Assembly: GCA_002633005.1 (NCBI GenBank)
Contig: NMRA01000113.1
Span: 635,792-692,558, forward strand
Direction of reading: 5' to 3'
Source of the DNA: Phoronis australis
Lineage: Eukaryota > Phoronida > Phoronidae
Length of the DNA: 56,767 nt
Part shown: positions 1 to 11,800 of the stretch, one piece after another
How the letters are laid out: every line of letters starts with the position of its first letter
How positions within the stretch are numbered: position 1 is the stretch's first letter
Program-made: the position numbers and the translations under genes
The notes under the pieces: generated by a model
Seen by the model: the letters and a program-made list of their open reading frames with translations, nothing else
What the model was told of the DNA's origin: nothing
The model's database searches: none

Positions 1-397
1 TTGCTCTCAAGCGACACAAATACTGATCAACAGTTTCATTCTGTTCTTGCTTTAGTTGTCTGAAAACATGTCTCTCAAATGCTGTGTTTGTCTTTGGCGT
101 GAAATACTTATCTAACTCTGCCAAAGCTTGATCTAAAGTCAAAGTTTCACCTTCATCAACCAGAGTGTAATAAATTTCTTGCAATTCCAAACCTCCGTTG
201 TGAAGCAAAATGGCAACCTTCCTGTCCTCATCTTTGACGCCTTGGGCACGTATCATCAACAACGCTGCACGTTTCCAACGCTTCCATGATGCAGCTAAAT
301 TTTGTGCCTCTCCATGACAGTCGAAGTTTTTAAGTCCCAACCCAGCCATGCCTGGGCTGCAAACGTGACTTCCCGGTTCATGTTCACCAGCCTCCAT
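1..397 (-). CDS. Gag-like protein of a Ty3/Gypsy-type element, partial
   Basis: The ORF opens at the ATG whose complement is at 395-397 and stays open for about 132 codons to the window edge. The N-terminal 35 residues are variable. A Trp/Lys/Arg-rich segment (SWKRWKRA) follows, then an acidic helical region, and then the pattern F-T-P-K-x-N-x-x-F-E-R-H-x-F-R-Q followed by Q-N-E-T-V-D-Q-Y. This is the usual layout of the retrotransposon capsid region: a tail of helices, a 'K.N..FER..F' block, then 'E..D.Y...L'. No zinc knuckle is reached. The frame is uninterrupted, so this copy may be young, but only a third of a gag is visible. Confidence 0.6.
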   Translation of the reverse strand, partial: MEAGEHEPGSHVCSPGMAGLGLKNFDCHGEAQNLAASWKRWKRAALLMIRAQGVKDEDRKVAILLHNGGLELQEIYYTLVDEGETLTLDQALAELDKYFTPKTNTAFERHVFRQLKQEQNETVDQYLCRLRA

Positions 398-464
398 TTT
401 GTGTAATTGTCAGTTCCCAGTCAAAATAATTGTCCCTATTATTTCCTGGAATCCTCGTCGCCAA

Positions 465-623
465 TGTTAGATCTTTCGTTCGTCGTCAACAACGCAGATG
501 GTTACTCTAATTAACGATTTATTCTACACTGGAAAAACCAAAGACAATTGCCAACATGGTGGCTAAACCGGAAGTAACTGTTCTGCATAAAACATGCCTA
601 CGACTAAATCACTATACTACATG
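465..623 (-). repeat. Candidate 5' LTR of the retrotransposon
   Basis: On the plus strand the block begins TGTTAGATC and ends ACTACA, imperfect TG...CA type inverted ends. Its inner end abuts a stretch reading TTGGCGACGAGG on the minus strand, which fits a primer-binding site one base from the LTR. At about 159 bp it is short but within the LTR range. The outer border at 623 is a guess, because the matching LTR is not in the window. Confidence 0.35.
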
Positions 624-912
624 TTTCATTATTATATTTCACAGACCGCAGGTCTAACTCGGCTACTGTTCTGCTAGCAGCATCTTCATTAGAAAAACGT
701 CCATCCATAATCCCTGAAAACCGATACAATGTCACTCCCCCTATACGTGCAGCGGACATTCCAGTGGAGGCAGTCATTACAACTTTCTTGCCATTGTTTT
801 CCATTGTTTGCTTCAACTGTCTCATAAACTGGGACTTTCCTGTACCAGCTTGACCTACAACCAGAGCGCTGTGGCCATTCACAACTGCCTGTACTATTTC
901 TTCCTCAGACAT
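604..912 (-). pseudogene. PIF1-like DNA helicase, N-terminal fragment
   Basis: The 102-codon frame contains a clear Walker A motif (GQAGTGKS, residues 20-27) followed by the PIF1-family motif Ia region: T-A-S-T-G-M-S-A-A-R-I-G-G-V-T and then F-S-G-I. PIF1 helicases unwind DNA using ATP and are found both as cellular genes and inside Helitron transposons. The frame ends before Walker B, where the LTR of the neighbouring retrotransposon begins, and its upstream side abuts the 3' tail of the LINE. It is a broken fragment caught between two retroelements. Whether it came from a Helitron or a host gene cannot be decided here. Confidence 0.6.
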
Positions 913-968
913 AACATTTTTTTATGTATTTCAACATTTAAGGCCTTGGCCCACATGTTACATAAAAT

Positions 969-1319
969 TTACAGGATAACGCTGAGCAGCTTTTCCCTGA
1001 GAGCAGTGGCGTGAAATACAAATTTCATTAGATTAATGGGCTCCGACATTTTCATTAGTTTTACAAATTTATGTTTATTTGGTTTACGCCAGCACCACTC
1101 GGGTATAAATTCAGTTCTCAGAGAGCAGTACATTTTACAAACACATATAAAATGGTATTCATCTTCAATTAAGGACACACAGAAACAACACACACGGTAT
1201 TTTTGGTCCACGAGAGTATGTCTACCTTTCTCTGTCATCAAGTTGTGGTTGGAGCAACGTAATTTAGCCATAGCTGCTAAAAAGATATATGGAATATCAC
1301 GCAACAGATAGGATTCCAT
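969..1319 (-). pseudogene. LINE ORF2 C-terminal Cys/His tail
   Basis: A 116-codon frame with the cluster C-C-F-C, then D-E-Y-H-F-I-C-V-C about 9 residues later. This is the Cys-x2-Cys...His-x3-Cys arrangement seen after the reverse transcriptase in many APE-type LINEs and thought to bind nucleic acid. It lies downstream of the RT frame with a gap of about 140 bases and a frame change. Similarity is judged by pattern only. Confidence 0.5.
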
Positions 1320-1462
1320 TTCAAAATCAATTTTAAATGAGAAATATATACTAAGTTTGAGCTATTCTCCAAAGCAAAGCTCCAGTCTTGTAAAAAACAA
1401 TCTTTAATTCGCTGCTCAAAAATGACAAGAAACGATGCTTCGCAGCCAAGTCCCTGATTGTA

Positions 1463-2068
1463 TCATACCAAACCAAAACCATACCTTTGCAGCAAATTCC
1501 TAACAGATGAAGCCCAATTTTTCCTACCAACCTCATCCAATGTGACAAGCTTGTCATAGACAGATTTTGGATTTTGATGTGCTGGCATTTTTAACAATTT
1601 AAACCAATACTTGATCAGTTTAACAAACAGCTTTACATAAATTGGATACCTTCCCAGTTCTCCCAGGAGAGCATGATTTGGACAGTTACTTCCAACATCC
1701 AGCAGTTGCTTACAGAATTTCAATTGGACACACTCGATACTAGAGTATTCATTAAATCCCCAAATCTCACTTTCATAGCTAATGATTGGGTATACTATTT
1801 TATCAAAAATCTTGAGTGCAATTTTCAGTGAAAGTCGTTCACATTTTGACTGAAAACATTTTATTGAAAAAATTGCTTTCTGTGCCTGGTGAGACAAAGT
1901 TTCCGTAGCTTGCGTCCAGACCAACTTAGGTGTAAGGCAAATACCCAGGTACTTATATGATGAGACGACATCAATTTTGTCATTTCCAAAATGCCATTTT
2001 TCGAATTTTCTCAATGGTCCGCCTTTTCTAAATACCATTATTTTTGTTTTTGTAAGGTTGACTTTCAT
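1463..2068 (-). pseudogene. LINE reverse transcriptase, C-terminal (thumb) part
   Basis: The frame starts with K-V-N-L-x-K-T-K-x-M-V-F and continues to S-Y-K-Y-L-G-I. This is the standard block immediately after the YxDD active site in LINE reverse transcriptases: a Lys-Thr-Lys palm strand, then the Y-L-G thumb motif. About 130 further residues of helical, Cys-bearing sequence follow. It is out of frame with the YADD-bearing piece upstream on the same strand. Confidence 0.75.
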
Positions 2069-2113
2069 ACCCCAATCCTGACAGTATTCAGAGCGTTAAT
2101 TTGTTGCTGTAGT

Positions 2114-2413
2114 TTAAATGCTGTCTCTGCACAACCAACCATCAGCGTATAGCAACATACAAATTTGAAGCACATTCTCATTTACATAAATTCCGCTAAT
2201 TAAAGATTCTCTTAAGTAATCAACAAACTCGTTCAAATACATACTAAATAAAAAAGGACTAAGCATACACCCTTGGCGAGTACCAATATTATTACTGAAA
2301 AAGTCAGTTAACCCACGCTCAGTTCTTACACACGCTCTTAGCTTTGAATACATACTTTTCATCAATTTTAAAACACTACCATGTATTCCTATTTTTTGAA
2401 GCCTATTCCACAA
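2114..2413 (-). pseudogene. LINE reverse transcriptase, palm with damaged YADD box
   Basis: This frame contains G-T-R-Q-G-C-x-L-S-P-F-L-F (RT block 4) and ends at the catalytic box, which reads L-Y-A-D-G instead of Y-A-D-D. Sequence beyond that Gly makes sense only in another frame for about 20 codons before a further shift, so indels hit the active site region. The second catalytic Asp is lost in this copy. The upstream edge overlaps the fingers frame by a few codons. Confidence 0.8.
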
Positions 2414-2703
2414 AATTTATGTGAAATGCTGTCAAAGGCCCGAGAAAAATCCACGAATATAGCATAAAATCTGCCCCTGCGCTTACTCAAGTACTTATGA
2501 ACAATTCCTTGTAAGGTAAAAATTTGGTCTATTGTACTATACCCCTTTCTAAAACGAGCCTGAGCTTCGTTAAATAAGTCATTATCGTTGGCCCAACTTG
2601 TTAGACGAGCGTTTATGAGTTTCGTAAAAATTTTCCCGAGAACAGGCAGAAGTGAAATACCTCGATAATTATTCACGTCATTGACATCCCCTTGCTTATG
2701 CAA
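2389..2703 (-). pseudogene. LINE reverse transcriptase, fingers/palm part
   Basis: It carries N-N-Y-R-G-I-S-L-L-P (RT block 2) and F-V-D-F-S-R-A-F-D-S-I (block 3, with the first catalytic Asp of F-x-D-F). The segment A-R-F-R-K-G-Y-S-T-I-D-Q between them is the usual 'GFRxGxST.DQ' stretch with Gly changed to Arg. The spacing fits a LINE reverse transcriptase. The frame is lost at its end after S-H-K-F. Confidence 0.8.
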
Positions 2704-2711
2704 TGGACATT

Positions 2712-3560
2712 TTATAGCGTCACACCAGGATGAGGAAATTCCCCTGATCGTAGAGCACTATTAAAAATGTTTCTCAAAACAGGTGTTATATAATCTTTGG
2801 TGGACTTAAAGAGTTCATAAATGAGTCCGTCAACACCGGAAGCCTTACCGTTCGGTAGGTCTCGAAGAAAGACAAAAATCTCACTTTCGCTAAAATGATG
2901 ATTCAATTGGTTTGGGTCATCTACCATACAGTCATTACAATACACATCATGACTTGCCAAGTTTCTTTCTATTTGTCCAATCATACGTCCATTATCAGGA
3001 TTTTCTTGGTTTAAGAGTGAGTGAAAGTGGCAAAACCATTCATCAGCAGAAATAGAAGTATCTGACGTCATTTTCCTAGAGCATGATTTTACTAGCTGCC
3101 AAAACGCTCTGAGATTGTTAACATTTTCAATTAAGTTTTTCCTCAGTCCATCTTTAAATAACTTTTCTTTTGACTTAAAAGTCACTTTGAATTTTTGTCG
3201 CAATTCTTTGTACTTATTAAAATAAACCTGATTACTATAGTGTCGGAAACCAGATAAAGCACAATTTCTCTCTCTTTTCAGCACCTCTAACTCATCATCC
3301 CACCATGATGGTTGGATTTTCACAAATTTAACCGCAGCATTGGAGTGTACAATCATGTCGCAGGCATCTGATTTATACTCTTCATTTAACAACTGAAATG
3401 CGTCTTCAACCCGACAGCTCTCAATAAGATTTGCTATATCACTAGAGAACACTTGGAACCCACTGACAAACTTGTACATGAACTGACTATATCTTTCAGC
3501 CTTCCATGTAACTCTGTCATATTCACAGACGACATAATTTGTGCTATGAACAGTGTGATC
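2712..3560 (-). pseudogene. LINE ORF2 linker and first RT block
   Basis: An open frame of about 280 codons joins endonuclease to reverse transcriptase. It contains basic helical sequence typical of the linker (F-W-Q-L-V-K) and, near its end, L-P-N-G-K-A-S-G-V-D-G-L, the conserved 'NGKAxGxDGL' block that opens LINE reverse transcriptases. The same frame stays open upstream of about 3560, but there it only shadows the endonuclease frame. Confidence 0.75.
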
Positions 3561-4110
3561 CTGTGACTGAGTGAAGGCGTGAAAAACAAACAAGAGGAAG
3601 ATGATCAGATACATCCAATAAATCAACCTTAAAATCTGATACAAAATCAAACAATTCAATGGACAATAGTACATAATCAACTACAGTACACCCTTTATTA
3701 GATAAACACGTAAACTCTCCTTCCTCATCACCTGAAAATCTACCGTTACATGCATGGACATTTAACTCGCAACACATTCTCACAAGTGATTTTCCAAATG
3801 AATTGATAACATGATCTTTACTTATCCTTGGAAAATTAAAGGCATCTGAGTCGTACCATTCACCTGAAGGCAAAAATTCTGCTGAGTCGTCTTGAATATA
3901 ATCGGAGAGTTTGCCAAGTCTAGCATTAATATCGCCAGCAACCAAAAGAGATACATCATCGTGGGCATTCAAAACGGCATCTTCAATACCACTTCTCAAG
4001 ATTTCTGCACCATTCTTTTCAATTTGATTTTCATACACTGTCGCACCCTCAGGTGGCAAATAAACACAACAGAATAATACATCCTTTTCAGTACACAATA
4101 GACTTATCAA
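3544..4110 (-). pseudogene. LINE AP-endonuclease, C-terminal half
   Basis: This half contains V-A-G-D-I-N-A-R (the G-D-x-N-A-R catalytic block), then a T-V-V-D-Y-V-L block and V-S-D-H-L-P-L-V, which carries the catalytic Asp-His pair of exonuclease/endonuclease/phosphatase-fold enzymes. The enzyme nicks target DNA to prime reverse transcription. It is separated by a frameshift from the N-terminal half. Confidence 0.8.
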
Positions 4111-4176
4111 TTAATAGAAAAACACCAAAATCGAAATCACATTTCACTAGAGCTACATACTGAGCTTAACATTTTT

Positions 4177-4482
4177 TTACAAACACACATACTCCACCGG
4201 AGTTTTACCAAACCTCTTTTTCTTTAAATTAACTTTACTGAAACATTTGTACCCAGGCAAAAAGTTATCAAACTGATTTTCGTTCGTTGCCCAAGTTTCC
4301 GCAACTCCAACTAAATCAAAAGAACATAAATAATCACCGATACTTTTCTTCTCTGTTTTGCTACCTAATCCGTGTGCATTCCAGACTGTTGTACGTATTT
4401 TGCTTGTCCTTGAAGGCTCTGGACCATGGCCAAACTCAGACATACTCGTCAAGTGATCTGCTGTACCTGTCATGAGAAGCAA
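4177..4482 (-). pseudogene. LINE AP-endonuclease, N-terminal half
   Basis: K-I-R-T-T-V-W-N-A-H-G-L-G matches the 'WNARGL' opening block (metal-binding Asn). About 25 residues later L-V-G-V-A-E-T-W gives the catalytic Glu of the fold. The frame is lost after K-R-F-G-K-T-P. The first Met is near 4482, and the true 5' end of the LINE may lie slightly further out. Confidence 0.75.
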
Positions 4483-4490
4483 ATGCTGGT

Positions 4491-6675
4491 CGTTTTTCTA
4501 TGATCTATTATAATAGAGTGATAAATAGATAAGCTTTTATATAATTTCTCTGCAACTAACACATGATTTGTTTACGGAAGTACTCAATAGTTTTTCTCCT
4601 GGCAGCTAAGAGTAGAGTTATCGACATTGTGACTTTACGCAGCAAACCGGCAATTTCCGTATAGTCCTTGACCTCGAGGGGTCCAAGATAAAAGTGTGTG
4701 TGGGCTTTTTGTCAGTGTGAACATTTTTGTTCTTTGACTGCGAATTTCTTACGAAGTCGCCAGAACAGGACACCGTGAATGGTATTGGAAGAAAGAACAA
4801 TTGCCAATGGTTTGTTGAAACCTTGTTATGTGTAAATTTATTGAGTTATATGTTAGCTATGGAGGGCTGAAGTGGAGCACCCGTGGAATTTCTGTCATAC
4901 CTTGTAGTATTATATGTAGTGTATTGGGGACGATCAGAAGCTGAGGACACCTGTGCTTTGATCAGCCCTTAAGTATACACTAACTAAAGAGAAAGGTACA
5001 CAACTGACATTCAATGTGGCAGTCTGCCAGGCACTTCTGGAATAACCCAAACATGTCAAATTTGAAAGTAATTTGACTCAAATATTTTATCTGCTACAGC
5101 AACACGTACTGCCTTAAATGAATTTGCCACTCTTGGTCATGATTTTTTCTCTGAGATCTGCTTTTGTGAAAACTGATATGGCTGTCTACACGCTCCGTAA
5201 CATGTATGTGTACTTTTTGTATTTATATTTATGTTTAAGTTCTGTATATTCTCCATACTGTAGAATTAGCTTGTATTTTAGTTTTGTATTTTCTTTTTGT
5301 AGATTTTAAATTTGTCGGATAATAGCACTTGTGCTTACATTTCCTTGTTAAATCTCACCGACTTGAATAAAGATTATTACTACTGCTACTACTGCTTCAT
5401 TACTTCTATTTGTTGACATCGAAACCAATAAAAACGATACATACCTCAAGATTGGCCCTGTAAGTCGACTTACAGGTTCTGACGAACGGAAGATAAATTG
5501 GAAGGCCCCTTGAACGTTTGACCTATTTTTGCTGTACCCAATCAGCGTTCTCATAGAGTAACATATAATAATGTTGCACCTTACCCAACTTTGCAAGATG
5601 TCCAGATTATATCCTATTATATTATCACCTACACTATCGCACTGCGGCACTGGTCGGTCCCGCTGTTTGCGCGCGGCCGGTAGGCAATCTTGACTTGGAA
5701 ATGCCGTCAAGTTATATAACGTCATCTTTCAATATGCGTCTCGTTTTTAATGGTCAAAGATAGCGGCGGGATTCAGCATGCGCGTAGGGCCTACGTATGA
5801 GTAACCTGTCAATCACGTATTGGTGTCAAGGTAACGCGCGTGCACCACTACAAAGTCACACATCAAAAGAGAACAGCGACACTCCTATAAGGAAAAGAAA
5901 CCGGTGTGACGCTCTACTTTTAAGCTGTTGTTAGGAAAGACCCAGTGCTTTACGATATTCCACCGTTCCAATGTCCCCCAAAACTGTGATGTTAAGTCTA
6001 CTTAGATATTTTCTGGCTCCATGTTCCCTAGGCCCGAGTGTGCCATACCCGTAGCTAGCTGTGTGCACCTAGCTCCGACCAACATTGCCAATTTTCAGTC
6101 AGTTTGCGTGGTAGATATTTCAGGCTCTAATGGTAAGAATTTTGTTCAGGCTGAAACTGGCCAATGTAGAAACAAAATTATTCTGGATGGCTAAAAAGGG
6201 AATATGGAAGCGATAATTCACAGTCAGGCTGGGGTTGATGCAAGAAATCGTAGTACAGAACAGCCAGTGACATTAGTTAAATCTACTAACACCTGTTTGA
6301 CTGAGATGCAATAAGCGAAGAACAAAATTTGACTTGAAGTTTTTTATTACTTCAAGATGATACACAAACATATAGTAATGTATTGTCAACCTTTGAACTC
6401 AGAAATGGAGAGGCAGCAAATCGGTAACCCAGTGAGGCCCACTGTCCCTTCCCTTGCCACATATCCTCTATAACCTGGCAATAACATTTATCAAAATAGG
6501 GAAAATTTGACATCTTTCCGTGAGAGCTTTCCACCTAAAGAGAATTTGGAGGGTTGGCAAGACCATGATTTTCACATTTCTCTGGTCAGATTATTTTGAA
6601 TATACGTTTTATCTAGTGCACTGCAGACGGAAACTCAGCGCGGCAGACAGCGTCGCTGAAAGCGGAGGTATAGAT
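4491..6675. other. Intergenic, no recognised gene
   Basis: Only short unrelated ORFs are seen. 5210-5400 is T-rich and ends in AATAAAG followed by an ATTACTACTGCT-type simple stretch, which resembles the 3' end of a retroelement. I see no protein motif. Confidence 0.5.
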
Positions 6676-8510
6676 CAGGTCTCGACATTAACGGTAGTCC
6701 GACTGCCCGGGATAACCAATTTGTTGGTCCTGACAAGCTAATGGCCGAGCAGCTTGTCCGACAGGACAAGTCAATGAATTTCTCTGCGAACGTTCGTCGC
6801 ACAAAATTAAGATTCCAAAACGTGCGCAACTGTATTACCTTTCTGTGACAGTCAATCAGGTTTAACTGAACCGGGAAATTGCCTTACTATGACGGTAAAA
6901 TATCCGTATTCTCATGCCCTTTACTGAAGGAGACACAATTGTTTCCTTTGGCTCACGTGCGGAACTCATGTTGGCGTGTACTGATCACTGAGACAGCGCT
7001 TGTCGAATGTATTTCATTTTCTGTAGAAGAACTTGTGTCGCTGTTCCCGTCTTGGTTAAACGCATGTTTTTAATGACTTTCTCTCCTGACACCAAAATGG
7101 AAGCGCCCAACCAAAGGCAAGACCCCCAAAAATCAACTTGTCATTAGTGCAAGTCGAACATTGTGTCCATGTTCTACGTGGTCAAAAACATTTTTTGAAC
7201 TTTTGATTTGCCTGATGACTTTTTACAAGATGTGTTTTTGCTTCATTATTTCGGCAGCTGACCGAGTACCCCTATTGCCTAGTAGTAGTATCGTCTAATT
7301 ATTGAGCGCCTAGCTGCTTTGAACAACAGCGGTGTTGGCTTTGAACTAAAAAAGAAATATACAATGTATATGAAAAATGTTTCATTGTTCAAAGTATTCA
7401 CTAAGAAGACCTGTCAATCATTAGCACTGCTTGGTTGCCTAAGTGTCCAGTAAATCTTTACACAATCAAGTGCTTCCCTTAAAATACACTGCAAACTACC
7501 GGAGTCTTGATCTGTCTTTTCTCTCAAGAAACTTGCCCTACTGAACACACGCCTACCTGTAGGAATACCTTAGTTCTAAGAGATGACCAGCAGCAACCGA
7601 GGTACGAAAAAACCCAATCGTGCTCAGGATCCCGACGCCACTGTATCGTGTGCGCAGGCCATCGAAGTCCATTATGACTTCAATCCCCCGACCTATATGT
7701 TAACTGATATCCTTGAAGTCCGACGTCAGTGCATCTCCGTTCGGGTGAAATCGGTCCTCCGTGTAGTAAGCAACAACTCCTGACTTTTCCGAAATTTCGA
7801 TTTTAACCGCCCATGCTCGGCTTACCGCCCACCCCCTCAGTTTTTTAAATTCCCAGTTTAAGCGCCCAGGGCGGTAACGCGGACGAGTACGGTAGTTAGT
7901 TTGCGTGTGGTTTCAAGTCAAGTTCTGATATTGCAACTGGCAACCAAACCAAAGGGCGTGAAATCACCAAGCAACAGTATGAAACCAATAAACGAAAACA
8001 GGAATTACTTCCGAAATGAAAGAAAGATTTTGACTGGTTACCGTACGGTTTGATAGCGACCAGAAGTAAAATGTGTTGTGTCCCGTGTGAAAAATACACC
8101 AATGCAAACAGTTCACATCTGTTGCGTCTGGGTCAGATGTGTTCAGGATTGAATCTTTGAAGTCATGAACAGTCGATGGCTCACTCAGCAGCTTATAAAA
8201 ATATATTATATAACTGAATTGAAAAGCCAGGGTAAACTTGTAGCGTGTGTTCACTGGTGAAATCCAAATGCAAATACCCACTTTAAAATAAATAAACTTG
8301 TTTAAAATTTAAATGTCGTGTAATATATGCTCTTACACATGTTTATTGAGCTTGTGCTAACAGGTATATTGTGCGACATTCATATATGTTTGAAAAGTAT
8401 AATTTGAGTTTAATTACCTTTGGACAAGTGTCTTGTAGGTCAGGACAAGTAAATTTCATTTCTACTTGTCCGACTGGACAAGTTAAAATAAAAGTTAATG
8501 TCGAGCCCTG
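6676..8510. mobile_element. Possible non-autonomous element with 17-bp inverted ends
   Basis: The left end CAGGTCTCGACATTAAC is the reverse complement, with one mismatch, of the right end GTTAATGTCGAGCCCTG. Both ends are followed inward by stretches rich in CTTGTCC/GGACAAG. The 1.8 kb between them holds no recognised protein. The same end sequence occurs alone near 22458 and, in part, near 32110, so it marks a dispersed family. The two ends could also be separate copies in opposite orientation. Confidence 0.3.
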
Positions 8511-8514
8511 TTGA

Positions 8515-8835
8515 CGCCGGCGGGGTTCTTAAACTTTGCAAACATGGGACAGATTGAGCTTTTGCATTGTGTCTTGGGCATTCCTCTCTGAAATTTGGTA
8601 TGTGGATTGATCTTTTCAAGCGCTGTTAACATTGTGAGACTGGTTTCTTGCTATGACTTACATTCTTACAATAATCAAGATTTATGTCTTCTTTAGATGA
8701 CTATTCTTTTATTGACTATGTAGTTATTCAAAGCTGCACTTTGTTAGCTTATCATATTTTTGTTAGAGATCACATTTTTTGTCTGATCGACAGTGACTGT
8801 ACAGTGTTTATTTATTCAATAGCCTGAGGACTTTT
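8515..8835 (+). repeat. Dispersed repeat, copy 1 (partner near 25300-25620)
   Basis: The last 120 bases match 25500-25620 in order and orientation. Shared words include AGCTGCA, ACAGTGTTTA, and CAATAG followed by GAGGACTT. I estimate roughly 70-75% identity by eye. It is an old dispersed repeat with no coding motif. Confidence 0.45.
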
Positions 8836-11800
8836 GTTCTTGTACGACATCATAGGCAAGGTGGTTTGCTACAATGGACATTATTTTGAAAAGTCCACAG
8901 AGCTTGGTTTATTCACTGAAATAGCAATGAAACGTTTAAAAGTGCATTATCATGGCGACGTAAAATATTGCAATACTTGTAACATTGACCTCTTGCTTGT
9001 TGCATTTGTACTTTTGTCTGTTGTGTTTTTGTGGTTCTCAGCTTTCTTTGTGCCTCATGTCGATTGTTTTGCTGCCCTCCCACCATCAATGCATCAACCC
9101 CTAGTTTATTTTCAAGACGGTTACCTGGTAAGTTATGCATCAAATTTCGAACAAACCTGAATTTCTGTTTAGTCACACGTGCCATTGTGTACAAACTGGT
9201 GTCATGTCACATCTTACTGACAATTTTTGCATTCACCTTGGAAAGGACAAGTACTAAGACCTTGTTCTGTCACTGACTCATTCTGTGCCACAAGTTAATT
9301 AATCGCATGGGGAGGTCACATAAAATGGTGCAAACAACCTATTTTTCATGTATGGCATGATGTGAATTCGCTCATTATATTAGAGAACAATGCCTAAGTA
9401 TGATTGGCTAACAATGCTATGACCCAACTCTCAGAAATCTTGGCAAACATTCATGCTTCGGTTTACAATGTCGGGACTCTTAAACAATGCAAAAAAGAAT
9501 TTTAGTGAAAGAAAACATCACTTTCAAGAAAGAACTTAAGCTGAACAATTTAAATTTTCTGAAATATTGAGAGTTCCATTTAATAATCTAGTGCTAAAAA
9601 CACAGACACTATGTACCGGCTGGTATCTCTGAGACAGCCACATGTACACAATATTGACAAATCATCTAAAGCTGCAGGTGTGAATAGTCAGTGCACTTCA
9701 GTACATGGAGACTTTGATGGCTAGGCGTGATGGTTGTGATGTCTTGAAAGTGCACTAGCTTCATAATTGCCTCGTCACAGCTAAGTATAGTTGAACAAGG
9801 CCTTCAGCTCTAGGGAGTCCAAATGGACAACACCCTTACTCAAATGTAAATACCCTAGTTAGGATGACCTGTTCAGTATTTGGTAAAGTAAACAAGTACA
9901 TAACCATGGTTGTTTCTTTTAACTTTTTAGCTACAGCTCTGGGGACTCGTTGGTCTGTCCACAATAAAAAATTGGTTTAAGATAATGTGAGACACAAAAA
10001 ACTTAAGCACAGATTGCACAATCATGTCTTTATAGTAACATATGTGTCGACTTGTGCTCATAAAAATATTGTACATTATGGTCATGGATGCCCTGAGAAA
10101 ATGGGAGAATCCTTATGGATGCCCTATTTTTATAATTCTGGATGAACCCATGAACTATCACTTGAGAGAAGTGTTGCAGTGGATTCCATTCTTGTCCCAG
10201 GCAGGCGACGCGGGGTTTGCTCCGAAATTCTATTCATGAAACAAGGTAACAAAATCTTTTTTGACAAAATCTGCAGCTGTAAAGAACAGTTTTTGATCTT
10301 CATTTAGCAACATGCTGGATTTTGAAGCCATCTTGATGTTTGCTGTTGCCAGTGGGGAGGATAAAAAGAGCACTTTTCTTCAAGCCGTGGCTCAAATGAT
10401 GCCACACATTTTTTTGGTACCAAAATCCTGCATCATTTTTGCTCATCTCATGTTGAGTTCTTTTTTTTTGTTGAAAAAGTGAATAACTAAAAATTCCATG
10501 GTAGTTTGCTATGTTTGAGTATACTCGTTGCCTGTTCTGAGTTAGTTTAGTGCTTGACACTGTTGAGTGTACATTGGTTTATTGATAATGCGTAGTTGTG
10601 CTGATTTTTAAATTTCTTTCTATGATATGGCCAAAATGTGATGTCGAGGCGTCAATGTTTTCAGGAGTTGTGGTCAGTATGAACAGTTAACTTCGATGAC
10701 TCCTTTTTGATTTCAACTCGTTAAAGCATAACATGATCGTTTATTGAGCAAAGCATAGTAATCCTTCAAGACAGATTATTATAACAAGTCCTTGCACAAC
10801 TTAGAAATGACAAAAAAAAATTAATTTCCAACTTTTACGAAATGAAACTAGGATAAAGTTACAAAAAGCTCATGGAAAAGCATATGCTAATGCCAATTTT
10901 GCAGTGTCAAATCATGCGTCTGCATTCCATTATGCTTCGCAATAGTCGATAGAAAAGTTATACATCAATTTTTTGTCTAAAATATAACTCATGGAAAATG
11001 ACAAATACCTCTAGGAAAGTCCTGGAATATGAAAATGCATTATGAGTAAGAAGAATGAGCATAGTTGTGTTATAGATTTTTAGGAATTATATTTAGATAC
11101 ATCTGTGGCTGTCTGTATTTATATTCCTGAGGGTGGCAATGACAATACAGACATGTTAAACTATATACATGTGTTTTAATATGAATGGTGTTATTAATGT
11201 TATTAGTCGAGGTTGCTATGCCAAGTAAGTATTTTCACGAACTAATTTTCTTGAACTGATTGCTTAGTGCAGCAACTGAGACTAATGGTATCCCCCATAT
11301 TAAAACATCAGATATAATTGCTCATATTTGTACCACATATTAAAGATTTAATCCACATTTCTTCATCAACTCTCATTTTCATTCCTATGCAACAGCCATG
11401 TCATGTGACCATGATGTCATGTGATCGTGCAATAACCATGTCATGTGACCATACAGTAACTTTTTTGATTATAGCACAGAACCATGACATGGTTATTGTA
11501 GGCGTGTATTAAGACGTATGTGGTATAAAATCCATTGCTTACGTAGTGATGCCCTGATCTAAATATAAAATATAACAACAGATCTGTGTCGACTCTGTGC
11601 AGTAGTTACTTTGAAGTTTATAACAATCCAGCTTTGGTAATTCTGCACTTAGTCACCACTTTCACCTCATTTTACACACCCAAACTTCTTTGTAAAAATA
11701 TTCTGTCCCTCACTTTTCTCATAGGAGGCTACATACTTGGTAAGTATTTCTTGCCTCACCTAATTCACACATAGTCAGTTTTGTAGTTTGGGAATTATCA

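Larger units (their letters stand above)
1..623 (-). mobile_element. LTR retrotransposon, 5' end, cut by window edge
   Basis: Read on the minus strand, this shows a candidate LTR (465-623), a primer-binding-site-like stretch starting TGGCGACGAGG directly after it (about 445-463), a short leader, and a gag-like ORF that runs off the window start. The order LTR, PBS, gag is that of a Ty3/Gypsy-type element. The outer LTR edge lies next to the end of a truncated PIF1-like reading frame, so the element probably inserted into that sequence. The second LTR and the pol gene would lie outside the window. Confidence 0.55.
917..4490 (-). mobile_element. Non-LTR retrotransposon (LINE) with AP endonuclease, degenerate
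   Basis: Read on the minus strand, the order is endonuclease (4482 to 3544), linker plus first RT block (about 3560 to 2712), RT fingers and palm (2703 to 2114), RT C-terminus (2068 to 1463), a Cys/His-rich tail (1319 to 969) and a short A-run at the 3' end (917-923). That is the standard order of an APE-class LINE of the CR1/L2/Jockey assemblage. At least five frame breaks separate the pieces, so the copy is dead. Its 3' tail lies right before the PIF1-like fragment. Confidence 0.85.

Noticed and set aside
8834-9194. ORFs of 108 codons (plus) and 93 codons (minus) over the same bases
   Set aside because: Mutually overlapping on opposite strands with ordinary AT-rich composition and no domains.
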